A stretch of 64,000 nt of DNA, taken from positions 2,976,001-3,040,000 of the forward strand of contig OY756140.1 in NCBI GenBank assembly GCA_963576785.1, given 5' to 3'. A model generated the notes under the pieces. It was not told the origin of the DNA. It did no database searches and saw only the letters and a list, made by a program, of their open reading frames with translations. Shown here in pieces: positions 1 through 13,400 of this stretch (position 1 is its first letter; the number at the start of each line of letters is the position of its first letter). This DNA comes from Chlorophyllum brunneum (taxonomy: Eukaryota > Basidiomycota > Agaricomycetes > Agaricales > Agaricaceae). Both the position numbers and the translations under genes were made by a program.

Positions 1-538
1 GTCTGCCGAGGCCACACCTACCAGAGGCCACGGGTCGAAGCAATGTATGACGCCTGAGTCGAGGTCGGTGGATCATTCCATTCTTCGACACCAAACTCAA
101 AACAGTACTGGACAGTCCGACCTGCAATTTGCGCACAACTCCTCCACCGCGCATCGGGTTTCAAGCCACGCCCCCCATTCGGTAAGATTCTTCAATGATT
201 GGCACACCCAATCCGCCAACCATCTCTCCCTACTAGCTCCAGTAGAAATGACACGGGCTCACTGACCCCGAAACACAGCAAGCCTTCGTATGTAGATTTC
301 ACTTGTTAAACCTGCAAATCTAACAAAACATTCCTTCAGCAGTGGTCTCACTCTGGAACTCGCTGCATCAGGCACTTCTCCCTTAGCGCCTTCCCCGCAC
401 ATCTCCTCGCCCGCTTCAGCAGCGTCTGAACACTCTTCCCGTCTCTCCTCTCCTTTCATAAACAGACTCTCCGTAGCAGAACGAGAGCGCCTTGCGAGAA
501 GAAAACAAACCTTTTCCGCACCTGCAAGTCCTTTACCC
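1..538. other. Upstream region of the PHD-finger gene
   Basis: I see no supported gene here. The ORFs on both strands are short and low in complexity. The last 200 bases are rich in C and T, as expected for a promoter and 5' leader of the gene starting at 539. Confidence 0.5.
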
Positions 539-2732
539 ATGGACATTGACGACGTATTCTCTAGTCCTCCAGTTTCTCCACTCGTTCGACATCAACATCA
601 AGACATAATGGATGTTTCTACCCCACCTGTTTCACCACCTCCACAAGCATCAACCTCAGCGACTATGGTAGCAGGTGGTGAGATTGAGAGGATTCGACAG
701 GCTCTGATTGAAGACCGCCTTGCCCAGATTCGGGAGGCGGAAACCCGGAGACCCGATTACCTCAAGCGCATCAAAAGACCGCTATCAGACGTTGACTCAA
801 GCATGTTCGCTGATGATGTAGAACAAGACCGAGGTTTCGTCGTCGGCATCACTGAGAGCCCAAACAAGGGGAGACGACTTAAGCTGTTTCAAGAGACTTC
901 GGAGGAGAGTTTCGAAGAGAGTTTGATGGCCGGTGGATATGGTCGATATGTGAGTATCTGCCAGTTTACCCCCTTGTAGCAGTTTTTAATGCAAGCACTT
1001 CCAGAGGACTAACGACTGGGTTCGCCAGCCTCAACCCCTTGCATTCCTTGGGCCAAATAGTGCTGGTGGACCAAACGTGGCAGAGATACTCGTCGAGCGT
1101 GTTGAAGAGGTACCACCCAGTGGGAAGGAGCTCAAAAAGCGAAAGCGGCTAGAGGCCTTCCGTTCGGGCGCTAGGTCCAGGCCTAAACTCGCTGCCGTAG
1201 ACTTGGTAGGCAAGGGTCGTGTCCTACTAGAGTTACCCAGCGAGGACAGGCCAATGATCCCCGAAACCTCAGAACCAAGTCCCTCAAAAAGACGAAGTAC
1301 AGGTAGCAAGCGCAAGCGCAAGAGTGCCGATCTCACACCTGGAAAAGTCAGACCACAACCTGTGGAGGAGCTTGAGCGACCGAACTGGCCGGATAACGAG
1401 TTCCCTTGGAGGTTACGAAAGGAGGAACGCAATGAAGCGGAGAAAGCAATGGAAGATGAACGTCTGAAGTGGATCGAGAAATTTTTGGACCGGGATACGG
1501 ATGATGAAGATGAGGGCGAAGAGACCCCAACGATCACTGCAGCTGATGAGGATGACGAGATTCTTCCTTCATCGAAGTGGGGTTTAGTGTATGAGGATGA
1601 GGCGGATAAGCCAGTGCCTGTGAGAATGGGGCGCGGCAAAATGGTCCCTCTACTCGCTCACCCAGAGAATCTTCGGCGAGCAAATGTAAAGAAAAAGAGC
1701 GTGTTTCCAAGCGATCCTGCGGACGCCCGTGCAGCTCTATTGGCCAAGAAGAGTGTACGGGCACTGGCCTATCGTAATCAGCGGAGAAGGCGGGAGCTGG
1801 CTGAAGATGGTAACGAGAGTGCGGTGATCTGTATCTGTAATGGCAGGGACGATGGCAGAGAACTCGTTCAATGCGATGGATGTCAGACCTGGTATCATTT
1901 GCAGTGCATCGGGATTCATAATATCGCAGAATTGGGGCGAGAAGAAGATGCTTGGTTCTGCCGGAGTTGCGTAATGAGAGTAAGGTCTCCATCGCCAGTG
2001 CGAGATCCCCAGCCTACCATTTCACGCGAGCCAACATTTGTACCCACGGATGACGCACCTCGCGTTCGGCCCCAAGATCCGACGCTTTATCAGCCTCTCC
2101 ATAATTCACCGTTATGGAACCCTCCTCGAGTGCCAAAGACTCCAACACGAGGGGGAGGAGGGAGATACTCCGATCTTGATATATCGTCTTCATCTGATTC
2201 ATCAAAACTCCCGTCAACTCCACAGAGTTCATCGCATGACATCAGGTTGTACAACACACCTGGTCCATTGGAACATCATCCTTCGTCAGTCAATGATGAC
2301 CTGCCGTTCGATCCTAATTCAACACCGTCGAGAGGGATCAAGTTTGGGCCCCTCGCGACACCCAAATCGAATCCTTGGTCGATCCGAGCCGGTGGGCTGT
2401 TCCATACACCGTCGAGACACCACAGCCGGGGTTCTTTTGGCCGAAGTTTTGGGAGCCTAGAGGACATGGGCGGATCGTTTGGAGCTTTTGACGGATTGAC
2501 GAGGTATACCAATGTCGAAGATTCGCCAATTCGGCGGACCATGGCAGGAGAAGGTTCTAGGGCAAAGAAAGTTCCCCTGTCACCGTTACTCTCCAAACCT
2601 TTGATGTCGCTGCGACCTGCTCCTGCCGTCCCAGAGTCGCCTGTCTTAAGGGTCCAGCCACAGCGCGACCCAGCCAGGGTTCCTGATATGCCAGGCCCAC
2701 CATCTAGAGAAGGCGGAGCATATATGCGATAA
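539..2732 (+). CDS. PHD-finger protein (predicted chromatin reader)
   Basis: Two exons, 539..949 and 1005..2732, give about 712 aa. The intron is GTGAGT...CCAG, 55 nt, phase 0. The only recognisable domain is a C4HC3 PHD finger at about residues 412-459 (DNA 1827-1976): a CICNG start, CDGCQTWYHLQC in the middle and WFCRSC at the end, with the aromatic Trp typical of histone-tail binders. The rest is charged or Ser/Pro-rich and probably disordered, including a basic KRKRK cluster near residue 240 that could be a nuclear signal. By family knowledge such proteins read histone H3 tails; the specific target is not visible. The start is the first ATG of the frame, after a CT-rich leader. Confidence 0.85.
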
Positions 2733-3138
2733 AAGATAGGATGATCGCGCTCACCCCGACGCGTCGGGAACAGGGAAATAAACTGACTGATAGATATACA
2801 AATGACTAGCCTCACATAATGGAATGCTCACCCGTATATTTTCTACGTGTTTCTTTTGACGGGGAGCTGACTTTCGCGTTCTTGATGATTTATACGCGTT
2901 TATGTATGGATATGATTGAATAGGTTTTTAGTAGTAGTATTGCGTAAAGTGTAGTAGGCCCCCTCTCTAGCGATACCTAGTGAAAGAATAAGTATGCAGT
3001 GGTCCTGGATGGGTTCATTCACCTCTCCAGACTTCAAAGCTTCATACTTGGCAAGGCGGCGGGGAGAGACGCGTTGAGGTGTGACGTTACGGGACGCGTC
3101 GTATGCCCGTCTTGTGACCGCTCCCTCCTCCATCTGTG
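2733..3138. other. Intergenic spacer
   Basis: Presumed 3' UTR of the PHD gene and 5' region of the next gene on the same strand. I found no ORF with protein-like composition. Confidence 0.4.
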
Positions 3139-5373
3139 ATGGCCTTGGCAAAATTGTCAGATGCTGATCGTATACGGCTTGCAGTAGTAAGCAATTTACC
3201 TATCTCGATACGTCTAGCCCCTAAATTTCGGTAATCAGGCTATCGCAGTTCTCAGGTCCAAGCCCAAGCAGGTTTCTGTGTCATGTACGTCCTACAACTA
3301 GTGGCAAGCCTCACACCCAACAACTCTCCCAGCTTATATCCTCGATTTGCATCCGAAATTCCCTCCATCCGGACCTACTCCTCCGACGGCGGATCACTGT
3401 TGGAGGACGTATGCTCTCGCTCTTGAGCGTGATCTCACGCAGCTCAAGGCAAAATATGACGTCCAGAGCCTAGGCGAGCCGTTGCGTGATTAAAGTGCTA
3501 TCAGGTTGTTTACCGACACCCCAGAACTGCTCGCTTCGAACAGTGACCCCGCTCCAGAAATACCCCCGAGTATCGATTCATCAGACCCGCATGCGAGCCC
3601 GGTTGTATACCCCGCAAAACTCAGCAAGAAGAAGGGCAGGACCAAAAAAGCCCCAGGTAGCAATGACGTCAAGATGGCGCCCAAGCAAAATCCATGTATT
3701 GATCCATCGAGTGTATTTCAAGATTTACACAATCGTAAGTGACACGGGACCGTTACAGCATATCATACGACACGATACTGACATCATGAACTGGTAAATC
3801 AGAAATTAATATCCAAATTCCGCGGAACGGCGAGCTTCTGCTTGCGTTACGAGCATTTGGGAAAGCGGTCTCTAACGACAACAGGGATGAACCTACCCTG
3901 TTTTATGCTACGCTGCATACTCTCCGGGTTACCTCCCGCATGCTAGAGTCTGCGATAGATAATCCCACCGCCCAGACGGCCAACCATACTACGTTCTCCG
4001 TGCTTGGAAGAGTTTTACACCATACTCTCGCAAGCTCGCTTCCTTCAATAAGCATTCGGCCAGAATCCGCCACCGAAATGGTCCCCGAGCTTTCGGACGT
4101 TGACAAGGTTTTCGACTTTCTGATTGAAAATATCTTTGGGCCCATAATCCGGGCTTTCAGGCGAATGACCCAGTCCTTCCTCTCAAGTCTCCTACCCGAA
4201 CCACCACACCCCAACTGTGGCCCTGCGAGTCCAGAGAATTACCCGCTTAACCCAGACCCAATTGATCTGCGTCCGGACCTTTTTGGACTGTTCCAAATAC
4301 TCGTCAGTAGCTTGGACTCAGCTACCCTCTCCGTTCGCCGAAGGCGCAAACAAGATCACTCGCTTAATAGCCGATGGGCGATCAGCCTATCCAGTGTCAG
4401 GGCGTCATTGGTGTTGCAAGTCATTCGCGAACTTCGAAGAATCCTCTTCCCTACATTATATGAAATGGCTTCTGAGGGCAATGGTTCCGGCGCTGAACCC
4501 GCCAATGGAGCCCAAACCGACGGAACGTGTGTAGAATCCAGGGTTCGGGATTTGACGGTGCCTGATCCAGCCAGCATTTCCGCTCGTATGGAGCGTCTCG
4601 TCGCGAAGGACGCACTGTGGTATTTGTGCAGTCTAATGCACATTCTCGCTGATTTGCCTAAACCTGAAGGCTTTAAGCTACCTTCCGGTACTACACCAGG
4701 AGCGAGCCCGCTCAACATCTATACACCGTCAGAACCTGATCTTACGAAGCACGGAAATGGAACGGTGCTTCTAGAACTCCTTCACGACGCTATACTTTCT
4801 GCGCTTTATGACCTTGTTCTGAAATGCCAGTCAGCAGTAGACCAACTCGAAAAGGACCATGGACGAAGTCTTGGCAAATGTTCTCGTACAGAGCCAGTGG
4901 ACAATAAGCATCATATCGTTGGTGATGTAAACAAGATCAAAGATTACGACTCTACGGCTACATCCGACCCACAACCAATAAGAATCAAGCACAATGTCAG
5001 TGCGGGAGGTTTTTCGGCCCATGGCGCAGGGGAATCAATGTGGAACTCTCAAGCGCAGGGGCAACCTTCTGTTATAGTTGACAGTGAAGCCGAAGTCGGA
5101 GACCCTGGTGGCCGCGATGACAACAGATTTGTGCTGGCCGGCGGTGCACATTGTGACACCGATATTCGAACCTACAGTGAATTTAATCAGGGTGGAATAG
5201 ATGAAGACACCAATACAAGCAATCAACTGTTATCAAGCGGACAGCCTGAACTCGGGGTGTACTCATCTGATGGGGCGGGGTCTGCAACAGAAAGTTTGAT
5301 TGATGAGGTAGGCTTTACGATGTTACTGGGTGTTGTTGAGCGGTATATTCTGGACCCCGAGTATATGATATAG
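3139..5373 (+). CDS. Hypothetical conserved-type fungal protein, Ser/Pro-rich
   Basis: The 3' part is clear: an exon ending near 3733 (at ...FQDLHN, donor GTAAGT) joins across a roughly 69-nt intron to 3803..5373, one long frame. It is rich in Leu-based helices (around 3940-4480, for example VFDFLIENIFGPI) followed by a polar, low-complexity C-terminus. The 5' part is uncertain. An ATG at 3139 opens a plausible first exon (MALAKLSDADRIRLAV), and a helix with ALALERDLTQLKAKYD is encoded near 3410-3460, but I could not decide the two or three introns between 3180 and 3510. I recognise no domain. The stop at 5373 is firm; treat the start as provisional. Confidence 0.6.
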
Positions 5374-8300
5374 TGGCTCTACTCTATCTGGCTGTTTCTT
5401 CCCCGATGTCCTCGAAGACACCTAGATCTGTTGAGCTTGTAACGTGGGTCTTTTATCCCTGTTGGCTGGCTCCCTGGTATACGTAATGTATTCTCGGAGG
5501 GACGTATCTGGGTATTGGAAGTTGCGGTCTGTTATGTGGCTCTGGGCGCTGATGAGGATAGTGAAGGGAATTCTGGTAATATGGTGTCCGTGGATAGATT
5601 GACATGGCCGATCAGCTTGGAACGCTCATCGCATCGTGAAATTTAAAAGAATGCCCTATCTCTGCCTTGTTCTCATCCCGCGCCATCCATCGTGGATGCA
5701 GCTACATTAGCGGACACGTTTCTCAAAAGAAGCTTCAACTTTGACGCATGGAAAAACATCAGGAATAACGGAAGTTGTTATGTTAGTATGCAAAGCTGCA
5801 ACTAAAGGATCAACTTGGAGATTCTGTGCTTAAGATACTCGCGGAAGATTGGCAACCGTGTGAGATGTCGTCACTCTAATATTATGTGTTGGTCAACAAA
5901 GGAAAGGGTTAAGTCCGGACATCAAACATGAGGCATCGGTGTCTGCAACCTTTTTAGTCGCTCTCAGCACGGGTGCTTTGGGAGCTGGCGTAAGTAGCTG
6001 ATGCGATGGTGTGGACGTTTTGGGAGGTATAGTGTGCAGTGTGAGGAGTCCGCAGGGAGCAATTCGCCTCGAGGCAGATGTGATATCATCTCAATGCTCT
6101 GTATCTGTGTCATCGAGTTATATCAGCCAATTGGACCGACTTCATCTCTGACTCCTCCTCAGGACACCTCCTGCTGAACCTTCGCGGACGTACACGAGGC
6201 AGAGAGAAAGGACTTGAAGAGACTTTTTCAGTCCCTCCTCAAGCGTGCTTCTGAGATTTCTTTTTTACTCCCTTTTGTGGGGACTTGCCAGGACACGCCG
6301 CAGACTTTATCGACTTTGCGTGGTTCCACCATTCCCTTCTTTTCGCGAGTAAACTTATCTAGAAGTTTCACCTTCACTTATCCTCTTCCTTTGCCTCATG
6401 GCCCACACTTCCCGAGCAGCGCGGAGAAGGGGGATGTCAAGGTTTCAGGGTACTTGAGTCGACGTGCATATGCATTCGCGTTCGATGATCGGTTTGGGTG
6501 CTGTCTTGTAACAAGATCAGATAAATCAAATGGGAGTAAGTAGCCTTTGACGGAGATTGAGAAAAGAGCCTATAGTGGATAAACTGGGGGTTTCTCAATG
6601 AGAGGCAGGAGCCTTGCACACTTAAACGGCAAACGTTGGCCTACAACAGCTTATTTTACCAGCAATCAAGAACTTGGGAATAATAATAAAGCCTCCAGGG
6701 TCCCTCATTCTGATAGCTTGTTTTCATGTTGCCTTCTTTGTTGAAAAGGTCGGTGGATAGAGTGGCCCAATCCCTAGATCGGGGTGTCAAAACGAGCGAT
6801 ATTATTTTTGTTCAAGGGTGTGGGTCTAGGTTCTGTGGGAGCTCCTTATGGGATAGTCTTTCACCACGATCGCCAGTATTGTTGGATTGAAATAGCACTG
6901 CCCCCATAGGACACACGATGGTTGTCTCTAATGGTGGCCGTTTGTTGTGTCGTTAAGGTTCAGAACGGAGTAGCTTGGGTCCAATGTTGAACAATACTGT
7001 TTCCGGATGCCAATCTCCCCTTTGTCTAAGCTTGGAACAACTACCGTGACGGTGAACTGGGCAGGGTTTGCCATTTGGATGTTCACTGTCGTCTAGTCCA
7101 GCAGTATTAAGCACGGGTGTTTTATCATATGGACTGCGGTGACCAGATGGGTTAATAAATGCTGCTCAAATGAGCTATATCATCACAATAGCATGCTGTA
7201 CCACGCTGAAGTACTGTGCTAGACGGTCTCCCGGTAGTCAATGCAGCATGGGTGTAATATACGGATCGAGTGGCTGACACGTACCAATCACGCTCAACTA
7301 TCACACTGCTTGGAAGGTTGTGGCAGTTACTTGCACAGTAGTGCCTTGTCCAAGCAAAGCTGTTTCGGAGATGTAGGAAAATGAAATGAGGTGCTACTAG
7401 TGCTTATCAGCGGAAATGGACCAATAGACGTGGACAGTAGATATGGATCATAGGCAGATTGAGCGGGGTTTATGAATTTCAAAAACGGGTCAGTGCATGA
7501 AATTGAAATGTAGCTGTAGGACTGGCAGTGGTTGGTGATTTCAAGCGTGTGATGATCTCAGCAGTACAGTTCTGGACGGCATGTTCTTACGAAACGAATG
7601 TTTGCACCCGACAACTTGTTCTCACTGAGCCCTTGAAGGAGTGTGTACTCGGTTGCAGCCGGCTGACTCCATTCGGAGGTGCTAGGTGGACTAGCCAATG
7701 ACCACCGCGACGTTTCGTGACGGCAGTTATGTGATTCATGTCGCTCGGGCCGTGACACAAATTAACAGGGTTTTCATATTCGTTGGTCAGTGGGTAGCTT
7801 TACTCTCTCGACAAATCAATAGCAGGCGGTAAACGTTATCGTGAGGGTCTACGTGTTCACGACCAATGGGCTAAAACAGCCGTGGCCGTGGACCTGGCCA
7901 TTGAATGCGCTACAAAAGCACTCTGGCATCATCATTTCACATATCTCCTCCGAGGCGGAGACGCTACCACGAATGGAATTAGGCAAAGGACGGAATGGGT
8001 TTTCTATATTTCGGACAAACCCTAGTAGGGGCTTGGCTAGGGGAGCATCAGGTTCAACGGGATGCTGGGAAAACAGCAGACATTTACTTGACAACTAATC
8101 TGCCCAACCCTTTTGATGCTAGCAACCATATGCGCGTTGCCAAATTTGGGAAGTAAACGCCCGAAAGCGTCGTGCCGAGGTCACGATCACGTTACATCAA
8201 GTTGATATTATGTGAGTTGGCGTGTTCGCAAATGGGAAGGGAATGAATTTATGCAGACTAGTGACGGAAGAGAGTACGTATGTCGAGCATAGGGTCTTGG

Positions 8301-9393
8301 CCAAAGTAGCGATTCTGGGAGGTGCGGAGAGGACATTCTAGATGGAGGTGGTTGGGATTCGCACCGTACTGCCGGACGATATTTGGAATTTCGAGGGTGG
8401 CGTCTCGATAATGTGCCAGGTCGAGCTACGCAACATTTTGCCAGTGGATCGCAAGTGGGTCGTGGTGTGTGAATCGTTGTCATCGTGGGTTCGCGGAGGG
8501 AGGTCCAATCAGATGAGTTGATGCGAAAGTTGGGGCTGATTGGGGATCCGTTCGGGGATGGGGGAGCGGACGTGGCAATTAGAGAGGAATGGAATATCGG
8601 TCCATTCGGAGTCTTTGAATGTTGGGGTGTTTCTGCGGGGTCTTTGGACCTGGTCTATAAGATTATCCGCACGTGATGCTCCTGGGGTGCGCGAGGCAGA
8701 GCGTTTGCTGTGCGTGGCGGGGCGTGTGCGCGGGGTTTGTTTAACCCTGATGGGACTGGCGGAAATAGGTGGTGAACTCCAGGGCGATATTCAAGCAGAA
8801 GAGGCTAAAAGTGACAAGTGTGCACGTCCACGCGACTGTTTAGAGTGGCGAGGACAGGGCTTGAACTCGGGATTGTGTAATAGGATAAGGCTCTTACAGG
8901 CACGCGAGGCAAGGCGCGACGGTCGTTACGAGGGAATTATTCGGTTAGAGGGTAACGAGCAAGGTGTGACAACCGGCGGGGACCTGAGGCGTGGGGCCGT
9001 ACTCGATGCAAACTAGACGGTCATGCAAAGCGGTGGAGGACAGGGGTGGTGTGCGCAAGGACATTCCGCTCAGCTTGTGGTACTTGAAAGGGGAGTGAGG
9101 CTGCCTAGAGAGTTATGTGGTGCGGGAGGGCGCAAGGAGTGCTCCGTGGTTGGCGATGAGGGACAAAGACAGTCGTTGAAGGAGGGCGGATGGACGTGGG
9201 AACAGGGAGGCGGAACGGGCCGATGGGCTCTGGGAGAGATCGAGCATGTGTCCGCGGCAAGGACATTTCTCGGCTGTGACGGGTGACAAGGGCGGTTTGT
9301 CCGAGCGATCTGGAGATCTGATCTAGATCGTGGTTGCCTGGGTGGGGTGGATATAAGTCTTCACTCGCCGCTCCTCTCCCCAGCCCACCAGCC
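5374..9393. other. 4-kb region without a recognisable gene
   Basis: I read both strands. ORFs here are under 160 codons, overlap each other and have no domain, hydrophobic pattern or consistent codon use. A pyrimidine-rich stretch at 6120-6420 followed by an ATG at 6399 resembles a promoter with a leader, but the frame closes within about 20 codons and I could not extend it by splicing. A non-coding RNA or a very long UTR is possible and cannot be shown from sequence alone. Confidence 0.4.
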
Positions 9394-10413
9394 ATGTCTC
9401 TCTCCCTCAACACCGCCCTCCTCCCCCGCCCCAACGAGCATCTCGCCGTCCTCCTCCCCCGCCATCTCTGGAAGGTATGTCGCCCGCCGATGCCCCCGTG
9501 TCCTGCTCACGTGCCCCAGCCTGACGCCCTCGCGTCCCACTGCGACAACTTTTACTGCCGCGTCGCCTTCTCGCTTTTTGAACGACGTCATCACTGCAGA
9601 AAGTGTGGCGGCGTCTTCTGCCAGGCCTGCACTCCCAGGTCAACCCCTCTTCTTGACACCGCAAACCTCGACTTTCTGCTTCCGCCCCGTGGTGTCTCCA
9701 TCGCCACCTATGACTCTCTTGCCTCTCCTGTCCTCGATTCACGCGTCTGTGATGACTGCTTCGACCAGATCCACGGTCAGCCATCCACACCACGCACACC
9801 CCACCGCCCAGATTTCAAGCGCGCCCTTTCACATCCCATCTCCCTCCTCAGATACCCCCTCTCACCCAACCCTTCCACGGCTTCTTCCTCCACTTCTACT
9901 AGTGACGACGAACACTCCCTTGCTTCCTGCTCCTCTTCAACCCACATCCCTCCTGCAATCACACGCAAGTCGCGTTCTCTCCGCACCACCCCCAGCATCT
10001 CCAGCCTCAATTCTGCCTCCTCACGCCATCCCCAACCTTCATCCCAGCCCTGCACACGCCGCTCCTCCCTCCGTAATTCACATAAACCGCTCTCAGTCAA
10101 CCTCGACCTCGTAGAAAAGTCGTATGGCGAGCTCGATGCTTATCCTCTCCGTCGCTCAAGTGTACTATGCAAAGCCACCGGAGGAGGACGCTGGCAGCCC
10201 AAGCAGGAGACCGTCCTCGTCGGTTATCGCCCACCTGGTGGCAAGGCCCCTTTCGAGATTGAGATGGAGCGTGAGGAGGAAGAACGACGTGTACGGAAAC
10301 TTAACCCCGTCGTCAAAGACGGCGAGTTCCAGTATCGCTTCCCTCCACAGGAAATCCCAGAGGAGGACGACTGGACATCACGCGGAGGCCCTTATGTCCT
10401 CTCCACGTTTTGA
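9394..10413 (+). CDS. FYVE-type zinc-finger protein
   Basis: About 324 aa from two exons, 9394..9474 and 9520..10413. The 45-nt intron (GTATGT...CCCAG) is a multiple of three and lacks stops, so the unspliced frame is also open. I favour splicing because it puts LWK directly before PDALASHC, rebuilding the WxxD start expected of a FYVE domain. The domain then reads FERRHHCRKCGGVFCQAC with RVCDDC at its end; RRHHCR is the phosphatidylinositol 3-phosphate binding motif. By family knowledge it acts on endosomal or vacuolar membranes. The first cysteine pair is spaced C-x4-C rather than the usual C-x2-C. The remainder is Ser/Pro-rich, and a conserved-looking acidic segment ends the protein. The ATG at 9394 was chosen because the frame upstream is promoter-like. 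Confidence 0.85.
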   Translation: MSLSLNTALLPRPNEHLAVLLPRHLWKVCRPPMPPCPAHVPQPDALASHCDNFYCRVAFSLFERRHHCRKCGGVFCQACTPRSTPLLDTANLDFLLPPRGVSIATYDSLASPVLDSRVCDDCFDQIHGQPSTPRTPHRPDFKRALSHPISLLRYPLSPNPSTASSSTSTSDDEHSLASCSSSTHIPPAITRKSRSLRTTPSISSLNSASSRHPQPSSQPCTRRSSLRNSHKPLSVNLDLVEKSYGELDAYPLRRSSVLCKATGGGRWQPKQETVLVGYRPPGGKAPFEIEMEREEEERRVRKLNPVVKDGEFQYRFPPQEIPEEDDWTSRGGPYVLSTF

Positions 10414-13400
10414 AAAGTATTCCCTCCTTCCCTTCCTCCTTCGCTTCATTATCATTATTCTCTCACTGTATATTTCCCTCTTGCACCATATGCTGTACTT
10501 GTATCCATGCATTCTTTCTTTTATTCTACCCCCTAATTATTATGTTGTGTTCCTTTTGGTGGCTTCCCCATCTAGTATTTTGTCTCTACTCGTGTGTTTT
10601 ACCACTGCTGTCCCCCCATGTTGCGTTACCCCCTCCGGTAGATCTCCTCACTGTTTCCGTACATACCTGGTTGTAGATTTTTCCCTGTCCTTCACCATGA
10701 GGATAATACACCGCATTTTCTCTCTTTTCTGAGGTGATAACTGGCAGAGTATGATCCGGATGTCGGCCATGTGAGCCCGCATGCGATGCAATACGTTAAC
10801 GGCTATGTTATACACCGGCTTGTACTGCCGTACACAACTATTATGTGCAAAAAAAAGCACACCATGCATATGCAGTCTCCGTACATACTGCTCTATTTTG
10901 CCGACGTTATGGTCTGGATTCCCCGCGACTGACCGAATGAATTCAACGGACTGTGTTTAATCCTCGCTTAAACAGTTGCGAAGCGAGCTTGGATGAATAC
11001 GTCGACATCAGATTTCGACGGCTCCGTTTCCTCTTTGTAACCATGATCACTTACTACGATCTTCTGCCCTAGGCGTACATATGCGCCGATCGGACCTTAT
11101 TTCCCCATGCGTTCATACATCCCGACGGCGAGGCGCTAATAGGCGCTAATACGTACATTGGCTTAGAGGCATTCGTCACTGGTCCTTTGCTTGGTTGATA
11201 ACCGGCTGATGAGGCATGATTATCGGGAAAGGAGTGGCAAGCGGGGCATATACGGAGATGCCATCGATCCCATGAGGCTTTTGCTTGACCTTTCCTTCGA
11301 CCTTATCACTGATCCTACCAAAGCGCTTTTCCTCTCCTGGGGCGTCTGGGTTTGAGGGTTATGACGCCACCGTCGGCGGTCATACATCTCTCTCTAGGTG
11401 AATATTTGAGCGACCGAAGGAACGGGGCTTGTGACCTTGTCTAATTGACATATGCCCCATTCGAATGTCGACGGTCAAGCACTTTCGGTGTGCTACGGCG
11501 ATTTGGTATACAATGTGTGTGATGATTGGGTAGGTTTTTGGGACTTGGAATGGAGGGTGTATGTGCGGTGCAAGGATGGAGATATCGGTGATAGTTACCG
11601 GAATACCGCCTGCTACAAGGTTTTACCCTTGAGCTTTCTACGAATGTAGAAAAGATATCAGACGTATCAGGGTGATTTTCGTGATTAGATTAGATATGAT
11701 GGATATAGATTGAGAAGTGCCTGTTCTATGTCGAAGCTTTGATTGTGTGCATGGTATTTCGTGAACGTATGGAACTGGTATCATGCTGGGAGTCGAAACC
11801 CTGGAGTGAAGTGGAAGTGGCTCTGTAATCTTCGATAGAAGGATGATCGCGTATGATGGCTTTGATGTCGTTCTTGTCATCTTCGATCGGTTGACCACTG
11901 GTTCGTGCTCAACTCCACTCCTTGGGTGCACTATCCCCTCAACAAAATCGCAAAACTGGATTAATTAATTTACTAATGTGTACTCAGCGCCACACAAGAA
12001 CGCTCGTTGGAAACCTACAAAACAAGGCTGGAAGGGATCGAGTGCGGACGGAGATGAAGACTAAGATAGACCAATGAGGCAGGTATGGGAATAGGGGCAT
12101 ATGGCACATCGTGGACATGTTCAAAGGAAACGTTCCATCGATGGTGGTGGTCGTATATTTCTCTATACGTTCAATTTGCAATGGGGTTGCACATATGACC
12201 ATGCTCTGAATCGTCATCCGCTTGCACAAGCTATTTGGGCGTCTAGATAGTCACAGTTATGATCCATTGATGGCCGATGATCGTCTTCTAGCCATTTGCT
12301 TGTGGGGAATCGTTAACCCCGTCACTCGGCCCTCTGGATCGAGAATGGAGACTTTGTCCCCGAAGCAAAAAGAAATTATAACCGCGTCATTGTTGAGCAA
12401 CTGTTCCCTTTTCAATGCTTCAGACTGTCTGTAGCTCAAGAATTGGGTATGCGGCAATCCGTTCCGAATGCATATTATTTTCAACTTTGGGGCTTATTTT
12501 TGGCGTCAACGTTAGTAAAGAATGACAATATTGGCACTTGACAGAGCGAGTCTGGATCCAAGTACCCAAAGCCAAGCCACGATTCGAAGTGGAGAAGCCA
12601 TCGGCAGTGCTTCTCTTTTAGATGAACTTACTTCGACGCGCTTCGATTCGTGGAAATGACTGGTCAGGTTTGGGAAAGCTACCGGATATTCTGTGCCTCG
12701 AGGTGTTGGAGGGAATGACATGGCTATGCTCTCTGTGGGGTGGAATTCCCCGCATCTAACTTGTCTTCACGCGTGTTCTTGATTCTGGAATTTGATGGGC
12801 AGATTACGACGCAGGTGGATGTGAAATGGAACCCAGAACCTTTGAGATGACTACTAGTTTTGGCGGTGGAGTTGGAGTTGGTCTTTGGGTCTGGACAAGT
12901 GCGACGAAGAGGGTCAGGTAGTAGGCTCGACCTGAAGTACCCCAGGCGGGGGGGGTGAGAAGCTATTTGAGTTATGGTCGACTAATCACCTCGAGTGCGT
13001 GATCAGTGTATGTTCGGAACTTGGAGGTTATTGCTGTAGAGCGTCCATTGGATGATCGATTAACTATAGCTGGTTGGTCAGTACATTATCGTGCACTACC
13101 TTGTACCTAGATAGCACAGCCTACCCTAGATGGCGATCGGCTAGGGCAGTTAAAATTACCCCATGTTATGCTTGGGTTGGCTGTTTCGTTCGTACAAGGA
13201 CATTTTTGGGCGGGGTAATTCTTCGACTTCGGATTGCTTGGTGGTTCTTGAAGTCTGAAGCTTGAAGGTTGATCAAGTATGAGCGAAAAATTACCGTGTT
13301 GGTGATTATGTATTTGTTCTTCGAGTTTTGATAGATGAATTGGTTGATGTGGGCCGGTATTTCCGCGGATTCAGTCTGAGAGAAGGATGTCGACGAATTG

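Noticed and set aside
8840..8885. tRNA-like T-arm on the minus strand
   Set aside because: The loop TTCAAGC fits, but the flanking stem does not pair and no acceptor or anticodon arm could be found.
8540..9286. ORFs of 158 and 87 codons on the plus strand
   Set aside because: They overlap other frames, are Gly/Arg-rich as expected from G-rich DNA, and have no domain.
9105..10114. Several long antisense and offset ORFs across the FYVE gene
   Set aside because: They are shadows of C-rich coding sequence; composition is extreme and none carries a domain.
11130..11155. Short direct repeat aggcgctaat twice
   Set aside because: Only two copies; no array and no known function.
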